Shown: in pieces, positions 35,201 to 44,892 of the stretch | Position numbering within the stretch: the first letter of the stretch is position 1 | Layout of the letters: every line of letters begins with the position of its first letter | From: Trebouxia sp. TZW2008 | Lineage: Eukaryota > Chlorophyta > Trebouxiophyceae > Trebouxiales > Trebouxiaceae | Direction of reading: 5' to 3' | Assembly: GCA_002118135.1 (NCBI GenBank) | Contig: BDIU01000256.1 | Coordinates: 2,773-66,772 of the forward strand | Length of the DNA stretch: 64,000 bases | Made by a program: the position numbers and the translations under genes | Notes under the pieces: generated by a model | What the model was told of the DNA's origin: nothing | Database searches by the model: none | Seen by the model: the letters and a program-made list of their open reading frames with translations, nothing else

Positions 35201-35806
35201 CCATTCATGTACGACTAGTGAGTAGTGTTGCATGAATTGTATCCTTGAGCGCCCTGCATGTCTGCAGTCAGCAGCAAATGCTTGCACACCAAGGAGACAA
35301 CAGCTTGTTAAGCCAAACAATCATTGCATTGACAGTTGCATTGTGAGCATGAGTCGCGTTGGATGCTGCCACAGCAAAGGAAACCGGGGATACAAGCAAT
35401 GTCACAAGCATCTGGATGCCTGCATGCGGCTCAATGCCTTTCGCAGGATACATACTTGCCAGTAGCCACAAGCGCAGGCTCTTTTGTTTTCATGCGGTAG
35501 GCCTCATTCTGCTCTGAACCTTTGTCTGGGCTCCAGCCTAAACTCAAAGGCAGGCAACACAGGCTCATTTGGCACACCAGAAAAAGCTTGTATGTTCAAT
35601 GTAAGCCAAGGCACAAGCTGACCTCTGCCCTTGTGATAGATGGAAACCACGAAGCCCTTCAGCCAAATTGGTATTCTTGGGTGAGGCATAGACTGTAGCC
35701 TTTTGGTCGAGGGAAAGACATTTGTGACGCCAGAGCCGGCAAACTCTACGGTGGCTTTGCTGTTGAGTAAGGATTCCTTGAACTTTCGAGAGAAGTAGCT
35801 GGTCAT
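29278..35806 (-). CDS. Inward-rectifier K+ channel with two tandem Kir cytoplasmic domains, about 640 aa
   Basis: A K+-selective channel subunit; family members are tetrameric. Twelve exons: 35623-35806, 35456-35519, 34973-35071, 34542-34630, 33927-34156, 33409-33609, 32762-32928, 32125-32316, 31426-31513, 30582-30752, 29758-29998 and 29278-29474, totalling 1923 nt in phase. TM1 lies at about 86-108, the pore helix and filter VQTIGYG end at about 148, and TM2 is LIVHQIMGMILNAVTVGIIF. Cytoplasmic domain 1 (about 177-350) contains SDSAVIARRDG, FMFRIAD, FEGTTEFGNDF and TIDFSGFHEV. A second Kir cytoplasmic domain (about 370-565) follows: LQFRVGD, LDVGFRTGEDRLLLWLP, THVIDDDSPL, LEGYKYAGND and VDWTGFHV. 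The order of motifs is the same in both. The tail (576-640) is unique and ends at a TAG right after GKV; reading through a donor there would extend it. Membrane location is unknown. Confidence 0.88.
31570..31668 (+). repeat. Dispersed repeat R1, copy 3
   Basis: The best-preserved R1 copy: TTCCATTCATT, CTCAACAGGCTCAGCAGGCC, CAGCTAGGTA and CAATCAACTGTCTCCGACCA. It lies in a Kir intron. Confidence 0.8.
31950..32105. repeat. GGGCAG/GGACAGG low-complexity tract
   Basis: Purine-rich, G-rich degenerate repeat on the + strand in a Kir intron, ending 20 bp before the exon at 32125. G-runs are mostly three to four long. Confidence 0.8.
32536..32678 (-). repeat. Two downstream copies of the donor edge of a Kir exon
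   Basis: The exon 32762-32928 ends with ATTGACTTCTCAGG and the donor GTAAGT. Similar sequence recurs near 32618-32675 and 32538-32595, with the donor altered. Confidence 0.7.
33614..33748 (-). repeat. Upstream copy of most of Kir exon 33409-33609
   Basis: About 125 bp repeating 33482-33612 at around 75-80% identity by eye. It covers the acceptor side and the codons for RVKAYLYTWGKPRYTAEGDR through DLDIGYIDGMLLLP. The copy retains the order but carries substitutions; whether it is spliced cannot be judged. Confidence 0.85.
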
Positions 35807-36496
35807 TGTGAGTGCAAAACTTAGTACTCACGGAGCACAACCTTACAAGATCACTAGGCAGCTCGACAAATCACGAACAGATGCAACGCGAAATGCCCTG
35901 AGGCACGAGCTGTACAGGGCCTGAAATAGACCAAGACGGAATTGACTTCCAGGCCTCGTAAGCGCGGGTTGACTTTCCTTTCGAAGTGGTCCATTTCGTC
36001 AACTGTTGCAACAAAACCAGAGATTTAGATTCCACACAACTGCTCTTGCAGCTGCGCCTAGGTCTTGCATCGCATGCATTCGCAGTTGCATGCAATCACA
36101 GCACGCGTGATGGACATCTACCATATAGCTTTTGAAAGAACTACGACCCAAGCTTGACCACATCTGTTGGCACGCAGTTGTGATGAAGTACAAATGCATG
36201 CATGCATGCATCAAGTTGACCACATTTTGAGAGCAACTCCCTGTCTCTGGGCCTTTGCTTGCAACATATGATTGTCTAGTGCCAATAGGATGGTCCTGAT
36301 CAATGAACTCTGCACAAATTTCGAGTACCCTGAAAACTAATGTCCACAGAATGAGCTGATGGTGAAATTTTTGAAGCTTGAAGCTTGAAGTAAGCGCAGT
36401 CCAATCTACTCATTTGAATGCACTACATAGGCCAGCAAACAGGTCAGTAAGGCACATGACAACTTGAAACGTAAGTTGCAAGCTTGCATCCATGTG
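35807..36496. other. Intergenic region between Kir 5' end and PEX7 3' end
   Basis: Both flanking genes are on the minus strand, so this holds the Kir promoter and the PEX7 3' UTR. It has a short GCATGCATGCATGCATG run near 36195-36211 and AAGCTTGAAGCTTGAAG near 36375. No gene recognised. Confidence 0.45.
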
Positions 36497-39013
36497 CTAC
36501 CTTGCATTACCATTTTGGTTCCAGAAATAAGTTATTTCATCCCACCCAGTGCTAGCAAGCATGCCTTCAGACAGCGAGCTGAAATCCAATCCAACAGCAA
36601 ATTCTGTGTGATGGTCCCAGACACGCAGTTGACTGTCTTCTGGAGCTGCAGTGTCCCATAACCTCACTGTCATGTCATAGCTGCAAGATGCCAGAATGGT
36701 CTCTGCATGCGGTGAGTAGACAACTTTCCTCACAGCATACCTGCGTGCCACATAGCAAAGGTAAACTGATGCTTCCTTCTTCTTTGAGCTTGAAGTGATA
36801 GTTGCGCCAATATGTACGTATTGCAGTCATGGAATGGAACGCTGAAGCCTTGCTTGCTCATCACTTGCCTACTCACAACTACCGGGTATAAGGAACATGA
36901 ACAAACAAAGCAGATATGACAATCACCATCAGGCTACAATGGAGACTTAGCAAGCTGGCAGTGTCAATTCTGCATTTGCTTGTCTGACTGACACTCAGTG
37001 ACCTACAAAGATGTATGGACCCGGACACGATGCAGCAGGTACTTACCCATGACCAAAGAGCGTCAACAGCTCCTGACCAGGATTTCGCAGATCCCAGATC
37101 TTGATGCTCTTGTCAACTGATCCGGTGGCAATGATGCAGTCGTTGTATTTGCACCAGTCGGCTGTCAGAATCTCATTTTGATGGGCAGCAATGGTCATTG
37201 AGGAGACGGGCTTTCTGGCATCCCAGATCTTGAGCGCATGATCACCTGATGCTGACAGGAAGATGTCTGCACTAGCGGGATTCCTGCACGGCAGAAAAAA
37301 GACAGGAGTCAGCTCTGATGATGCAACATGCCTCGTATCATCATCCATTTCGAGATGCTTGCTAGTATGGTTTCATGCCCCTGACAAGGCTGCACATGCT
37401 GAGTGCCTTCCTGGCTCTTCACATGCCACATGTTGAGTGCTTCAGACTTAGCGGCCTCGTTTTCAGGAGCAGCAACTTGCTCAGCTGCATTTGACGTCAG
37501 CATGGCAACCATGCCCACTCAGCATGCATTGATGCCAGCAAATACTGGCTTGCGTGTTATGCCAAGAAGGATGGTTCATTTGCTTGGACGTTGAATGCAA
37601 GGCTGAGGGAGCTTTCTCAGCAAGAGACCAGCAATACACAGACCCCAATGTGAGCAGCTGTGGGTTTTGCTGGATGCATGAGCAATATGCTTGTTTGACC
37701 AGTGCTGTTGTGATGGGCCAATCAGCCATTGACATTCCTTTTGTAGCCAAGCTGACCTGATCTGTGTGAACAACAGATTGCATGCTGCAATATTGTCTAG
37801 TATGGCATGCTTCTTGCAGGGCGCAAAAGCTTCTTTGTTGTTGCAATGCAGAAGAATCATGTGGGCTCACCAATTGGCAGCATACACACAGTAAGTGTGC
37901 TCAGCAAATGTGGCAACTGACTCAGGCCGCTGTATGTCCCAAAGCTTGATTGTGTCATCCCAGCTACCGCTCAGAAACAGATTCCTGTGCGACATATTCC
38001 AGTTCAAGGCATACACCTGCAACCAGGCACTGCTTTCAGGCACAACGTTGCACAGAGCCTTCGGGTGAAAGTTGCCATGTATCTCTTGCCTGCATATGCT
38101 AGAATTACTCCTGCATACTGCGTGAATATTGTATGTCTGGATGCAGAAGTTGAGCAAGAGAGCATGCAAATATCCTGCCTTGTGAGTGGCTGCACCTCTG
38201 GGTACTATGGCACTATTTGGAGTAAGCAGTATGCTATGTTCGCTGTGCATGCAGCCCTTGTTGCAGCATACATGCATAGAGTTTGATGCAGGACCTCTCT
38301 TGTGTGTTCCTCTAAGCTTCTGAGCGGGTTGGCCTGTGGTGGCGCTGCCAGATCCCAGATTTTGATGCTGCCGTCCCCGCTGGCTGACGCAAGGATGTTT
38401 TCATTGTCCTGCAGGCAAGAATCACCATCAACAGCAGCAGCAGCAGCGACAGCAGCAGCTTTCTGTGATTGTGGCGGAGCTTTACAAACCTGCTAGGTGC
38501 ATCCGGAAGCGACAGGCGGCATGCAGGCATATACAAGGCTTCCATGCATTGCATGTTGAGCACAGCAGGGCGTGGGATGCAGCCAAACCTTGGTCAATGC
38601 ATGCATCAACTGTTGTATTTGTCCTCAACTTCTGTGCATCATGTCAAGTACCAGTGATGCATATTCAGCTTTGGATGCAGCATGATCAGCTGCACAGCAG
38701 AGGCAGCCGAACATACGCACGGTGCATGTCTCTGGAATGCATACCTCACTCCATGCACAATCATATAGTCCATCCTTGGTGTCAAACATGGCGACCTGTA
38801 CCAGGCCTTGTTGTGTAGCCTGCAATATCCAAGATGACTCATATGCATGCTTACACATGGTGGTGCAAGCAGCACTTGAAACTGTACCTGCAATACATAC
38901 TGCCTGCCGTTGCCGATTATACCAAAGTTCTGGGATGTTGCAACAGCCAATCTTCCATCCTCGAACGGCGAAAACTTGACAGCATAGCCGTTAAAGTCTG
39001 TCTTGAATAGCAT
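36497..39013 (-). CDS. PEX7: Peroxin 7, PTS2 import receptor (WD40), 313 aa
   Basis: Cytosolic receptor that binds PTS2 signals (R-L-x5-H-L type) and carries matrix enzymes to peroxisomes with PEX5. Six exons: 38888-39013, 38745-38819, 38295-38408, 37871-38016, 37047-37283 and 36497-36740, totalling 942 nt in phase. The protein is a WD40 propeller: GYAVKFSPFEDGRLAVATSQ at the N-terminus, then SASGDGSIKIWD, SGSWDDTIKLWD, SASGDHALKIWD, TGSVDKSIKIWDLRN and ASCSYDMTVRLWD, and the family's HHTEFAVGLDFS near the end. The length agrees with plant PEX7 (about 317 aa). The gene lies head to head with IPMS. Confidence 0.96.
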
Positions 39014-39501
39014 CTTTCAGGGCCAGTCACTGAGAGGTGAGCAGGCCATCAACAGCGCATATCGGACGACACGCCATCACAGACATGCCGACATGGACAG
39101 TTCACGCTGCAAGAACTAAGGAAGCGTCTAATGTGGAAGATTTTGACAAGGTCTGTGCTGAAATCGGTATTGATGCGCTAGATCAGTCTGCACGTCAAGA
39201 CAGACGAGCAGGATCCGAAATGCACTACAAGCCTGCGATGGAGCTGATGCGGCCAAATGCAGCTGTTCAGGCACAGCGAACGACAACGACGGGCTCACGG
39301 TTTGGCATGCCGCTACTGCCAAGGCAGAAACAACACAAAGCTTCTCGCACTCGAAGAAGAGCATTGCAGCGGTTTAAACGTTGTGAGCAGAGCTCGACGG
39401 TTCGTATGGCGTTGAGCTCGACTGCGCCCTGCCCGGTTGGCAGAAGGTCACACAAAAATCATCTGCAAACTCCGCATTAGGGCCTAGCGGCAAATTCAAA
39501 C
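39014..39501. promoter_or_regulatory. Bidirectional promoter region PEX7 / IPMS
   Basis: 488 bp separate the two divergent start codons. The + strand stays open from 39037 to 39480 (an ATG at 39085 would give about 130 codons) but shows no known motif; it may be a uORF, leader or chance. No TATA box or CAAT-like element is clear. Confidence 0.45.
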
Positions 39502-42500
39502 ATGCCGTGTGCAGCACAGATAGGCAAAAGCCTGCATGCCTCTCTGTTGGCCGCCAAGTCACCTAACTTGTCAGCAAAGCTATCTGCACCAGTTGGAAAA
39601 AGCTACCGTAGGAGAGCCGTGCGCATAAGGTCCTCGGCCCTAGGTGCAGTCGAGCAGGCGCAGGCACAAAGCAAAGTACGACCGCAATACGTACCAGGCA
39701 GGATCGATGACCCCAACTATGTCAGAATCTTCGACACCACTTTGAGGGATGGCGAGCAATCTCCAGGTGTTGCATTCAGGCTCCGGTTGTGAGGTCACGC
39801 CCCATCAAAGTGACGAACTTGCCTTCGACACTGAAAATATACATTACTGGCAGGAGCCACTCTTACCAGCAAGGAGAAGCTAGACATAGCCAGGCAGCTT
39901 TCCAAGCTTGGAGTTGACATCATTGAAGCAGGCTTTCCAGTGGCATCTCCAGATGATTTTGAAGCAGTCAGAAGCATTGCACAGGATGTTGGAAACGCAG
40001 TAGATGAGGATGGCTACGTGCCCGTGATCTGTGGCCTCTCCAGGTGTGTCTGGGCGCTTGCCTCATATTCAATTGCTTCTTGTCCCGCTTGATGTTCCCC
40101 TGCATCATGCTCTTCTTGTTGACAGACAGCAAGGCTGTCTGCTGCGCCCAAAAATCTGTATAGTCAAGACAAATTGCCATGTCTTTGCAAATAATATTAT
40201 GTGCACCAAGTTCAAGACCTGTTCAGGCTTCTTGCAAACAAGCGCATTGCTGCAGCCAGGCTTGAATGGCAATGAAATGATGTTGCTTGCGTGAAACCTG
40301 TCTGCACCCTTTCTAGATCTTTTCATGTCCACTGCAGGACAAAGCAAAGGGACCTGGACGCGGCATGGGATGCAGTCAAGCATGCCAAGCGGCCACGAGT
40401 CCACGTATTCATCGCAACTTCCCCCATTCACATGCAGTACAAGCTCAAAATGACACCAGACCAAGTCGTCGAGAACGCTGTCAATGCCATCAAGCATCTC
40501 AAAGCACGAGGCTGCCATGACATTGAGTTCAGTCCTGAAGACGCTTCCAGATCAGACCCAGACTTCCTCTATCGCATTCTGTCAGAAGTCATCATAGCTG
40601 GCGCAACCACACTTAACATACCAGACACCACTGGTTGGGCACTGCCACATGAGTTTGCCAACCTCATAGCAAAGATCAAAGCCCAAACCCCAGGCGCAGA
40701 AAACGTGGTGATCTCAACCCACTGTCAGAATGACCTAGGGTTGGCTACAGCCAACAGCCTTGCTGGTGCTGCTGCTGGAGCAAGGCAACTTGAATGCACA
40801 ATCAATGGCATTGGCGAGCGGGCAGGCAATGCTTCTCTTGAAGAGATTGTGATGGCCATCGACTTGAGAGGGTATGCTCACAGAAGACAGCCTTAACAGC
40901 TTGTTCTTCATATGCTTGCCCTGGCAAATGCTGAGGCACAGCTGTCGTAACGACTGCGTCTGCAGAATCATAGCCTGTGCTTGCGACTGCGTGCATTATT
41001 ACAAAGCATGCACCATGAGTGTTGCTGTCCCTGTGTTACTATGCAAGCCAGCCATATAGCTGCGTTCTGTGTTGCAACTGCTCGGCAGAAACTTGCCAGG
41101 TGTTGCATTATCTGCAGTCCTACTTGCGTCTTATCTGCAAGAGCACTTGGTGCTGTTTCATAGCAACTCCATCTCCTTCTGCAGCATCCGCCGCATGTTG
41201 TAATCATGCTTGTCGCTACAAATATGGTGACTTCAGTGCATATTGTGCATGCCGCCTTCAGCGCTGGCTGGGGAATCATTGGGCATTAGAAATCTTGTGA
41301 TTTAGCTGCTGATTGTGTTGATATGTGTAGGGGTGACCAAATGAACGGTCTGCGGACGGGAATCCGGCCCGTACACATTGCCTCTGCCAGCAAGATGGTC
41401 ACCGACTTCAGTGGCATGCCTATACAACCGCACAAGGTCAGCGCTGCATTCAGCTGACTGCAGCCCTGAAAGACGTGCACGACCTTCAGCTTTTTGCTTG
41501 CTGAAAGAGTGTAGTGAACAGCAATATGTCAAAAGAGTTGATAGTATGGGTAGTCAATTGGCCTGCTGGTCTCGTGTCTGTTGTGTGTATACTATGGGTT
41601 TGTCTGCCCATGCTTTCAGTGTTGAGATATTTAGTGGGTGCCTTTTGCATGTGTCTGTACATATGACGCTATCAATGGCAAGCTTGAGATGCAGTATGGC
41701 AAGTCTCATGTTGCGTTGCTGCACAGGCTATTGTTGGAGCAAATGCATTCCAGCATGCCAGTGGGGTGCATCAGGATGGCATGATGAAGAACAAGTCAAC
41801 CTATGAGATCATGTCCCCTGAGTACATAGGCCTCACAAGAGCTGATGAATCTGGCATTGTGCTAGGTGAGCAAATGTACGTGTTGTGAGTGTGGTGTCAG
41901 GCAGGTGTTTGATTTGGTATTGACTTGAGAGAGCTGTATCTTACTGCTGAGCATTCCCAAGATGTATGTGCCTTGAGTCTGGCAGCATTCAGACTCCCAA
42001 TACCTAGCCATCTAGCTTGTATTGTCTTGACCTCTGACCTTCACTGCATGCCTTGCATCTCCATGGACGCACGTCCTGCTTGTGCTCGCTTTTTACATTC
42101 ATAGAAGCTGTAAGCAGCAAACATGGCAGGGTTGCATATATGATGTGATTGTTGTTGCTGTCAAGGATGACCGCACAAGCGCATTGCGTTCCAGTGACTG
42201 ACCTACTGATTAACTGACTGAATGCTGTATTGTGCTGCAGGCAAGCTTAGTGGGCAGGCAGCAGTGCTGTCCCGCCTGAAGGCCTTGGGCTACAACCTCA
42301 CCAAGGAACAGATGGCAGACGTCTTTGTGCGCTTCAAGGTCAGCCTGCTCAGCTGTCGTGAAATGTGACTGTTTGGTTGCTGCTTCGGTGCTGCAAACCA
42401 ATGTGTTGCTGTTTTGTTTGCAGCTTCCACTGCCTGTGAGCATGCCCAGTGGTACAGAAACTGCCAGAAGCGTTTTGGCTCAGCTAGTTTAGCATCACAC

Positions 42501-44286
42501 TGTGTGCTGTTTCCGCACCATGACTCATGCCAAGCTTGCTGATATTGAGCATCACAATACAGACGTTTGCTGACTCTCACAGCTAAAGTGTCCAGATCTC
42601 GAACGACTGTGATCATGCTGTAGCCTTGTTCTGGTTGTATCAGGATGTGGCTGACAAGAAGAAGGAAATAACAGATGAGGACCTGCTTGCTCTGATCACT
42701 GATGAGGTCAACCAGCCAGCAACCCTATGGAGCCTGCTAGACCTGCAGGTGACAATTTTAATGATAGATGTTTGCAGTTGAGACGCTAGCTGCAAACAGT
42801 GGCACTAGTCATACCGTCACTGCGCAGTGTCTCCTTGCCCTCAATGACTCCTGGTCCGTCTGGGTTTATTTGTGCTGCTGCATGCTACATGTGACTTGAT
42901 CCTACTGCTGTGCACACTTGCTGCATGGTGTGACGCAGATAATTGGTGCTGCAGTATGTCACAAGATGTGATATCACAACTTGCAGCCACTGCAAAACAG
43001 CCAGAAGCGCCCTTGCATTGCTTTCACACAGCGTCAGAAGGCGTCATAGCACATGTGCGATTGCACACTGTCAAGTGCATGATTGAAAAGCGCATGCTCA
43101 TGCACATATCAAATCTGACACTGTGCGTGTTGAGACGGTGCATAAAGCTATTTGCTGGCCTGCAGGTGCTGGTTGCATGCATCAAAATCATCTGCATGTA
43201 TACGCTTTGAAAAGTAACAGCTTGGTGGTTTCAGGTGGTGTGTGGGACAATGGGCTTGCCCACAGCTACTGTGCGCCTAAAGGGCCCTGATGGGCAGGAG
43301 TCCCTGGGCATTGGCATGGGCACAGGGCCGGTTGACGCTGCTTACAAAGCTATAGACAGTGTCGTCAAAGTACAGGTGAGCATCAACAGCTTTCAGAATA
43401 AGAACACAGTTCTAGGCGGCATGTGACCTGGTGAAGATTGAGATGACAGTTGACTGTTGTGATTTGGTTGTACGGTGCAGCCACGTGTCAAGCTGCATGT
43501 GGTTATTATTCAGTATGTTGAGGAGAAACATGTGGTAGATGAATGCTTCACTTTGTCTCACAAAATGGCCATGCTTCAAGCCTTGTGTCTGTCACAGGTG
43601 GAGTTGAAAGACTACGGCATGAACAGTGTGACACAAGGCATTGATGCCATTGCAATCGTCCGAGTAGTGATCAAGCCTGTGGGAGAGGTGAAGCCAGGCA
43701 TCACACCACAGGTATTTCCTGCAGTTCAAAATGCTGCCCATTGCATCCGCCTGCGCAAGTACATCCTGCGGATTGAAAGCACCGCCTTGCCTCTGGCTCT
43801 GTTGCAATTCCCAATCATTGAGAGTGAGGGCGATATTACACATGCCATGTTGCACCGCAGATTGCAATTGCAAGCCTTGGTTGCTGCTGCTGCTGCTGTG
43901 CATGCAGTGCTATCTTGGCATCTGCAGCATGTTGTTCTTGGTGTGACTGTCCATCAGAGCACGCGTCGCCCCAAAGTATAGTACACCCAAAAGGTTGGGG
44001 AACTCAAGCTGTTGGCACTGGCTTGCTAGCTGTGGCTTCAAATGCAGCATAGGCTATCCCCTGCACATTGCGCACTGTTTCATCATAGCAAGGTTTGCTG
44101 TAGGGGAGGAAGTTTGAGAGAGTGTTCTCTGGCAACGGTGCTGACGAGGACGTCGTGGTGGGCAGTGCAAGAGCGTACGTCAGTGCTCTGAACAAGCTCA
44201 TCTCGTATCAGAGTGCCAGCAAACAGGTGTCTGCTGGGCAGGGAGCCGGCAACGGCGTCCCTCAGCAGCAGCAAGTTCCAGCATGA
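39502..44286 (+). CDS. IPMS: 2-isopropylmalate synthase, 624 aa
   Basis: Condenses acetyl-CoA with 2-oxoisovalerate, the first committed step of leucine synthesis, in plastids of plants and algae. Ten exons: 39502-39766, 39854-40043, 40338-40871, 41331-41436, 41727-41865, 42241-42338, 42644-42748, 43235-43375, 43598-43711 and 44104-44286, totalling 1875 nt in phase. Residues 1-60 are Ser/Arg/Ala-rich like a transit peptide. The catalytic TIM barrel has [12 protein letters not shown] (78-89), [38 protein letters not shown] (about 278-291) and [16 protein letters not shown] linker with QPHK.IVGANAF.HASG.HQDGM leads to the C-terminal LeuA dimer/regulatory domain (about 480-610; [31 protein letters not shown]), where leucine feedback occurs in the family. 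The start was chosen as the first ATG giving a leader of plausible length. Confidence 0.96.
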
Positions 44287-44892
44287 AAATGAGAACTTGC
44301 TCATGCGACCATGTACACTTACCACAGGCTTCCTGCGTTTACACAGTTTGAATTTGATGCATGTTTGACTTCTGTAGACAGGCAGCATGCTATGCCCACA
44401 TACGTAGTTGGTTTATCAGCCAAGCATGAGCAGGCGGCCTGTGCAACATGCTGTTTGCCTTGTACACATAGTGCACAGGAACGCGCGTATTGCACAGCAT
44501 TGCGCAAACAAAGCCACTCGCAAATGCTGCCTCAATACTGATGTCTCGACCAGCTGCATCTGCAACTGCTGCTCTTTAGTCAAAGCCGGTTCAATTGACT
44601 GACGACGTTGTCAAATCTGTTGGCAGATGCAGCAGACAACGCTTGTTGAAGTGCGGGTCACCGCGACCTCGCTGCAAAGCAGCAGATTCATTCTTCACCA
44701 ATCGGACTCACAAGCTACTCGTATCGCTCCCGTCAGACTGGCCCTGAGTTGCAAAGCCATGCAGTGCCTGCTCTCGCCTCATACTTGTCTGCCCGTGAGG
44801 ACGTTCAGTCAGCCTGACAGACTCAAGGGTGAGGCTTGGAATACCTTCAACACAGATCTAATTGCTGTTCAACTCCATGTGCGCGAAATGTC
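44287..44892. other. Intergenic region between IPMS and the M24 peptidase
   Basis: Same-strand genes. It should hold the IPMS 3' UTR and the promoter of the next gene. No further gene or repeat supported. Confidence 0.4.

Noticed and set aside
39085..39480. About 130-codon + strand frame between PEX7 and IPMS
   Set aside because: No recognisable motif and very basic at the end. It could equally be 5' leader; kept only as a comment on the promoter region.
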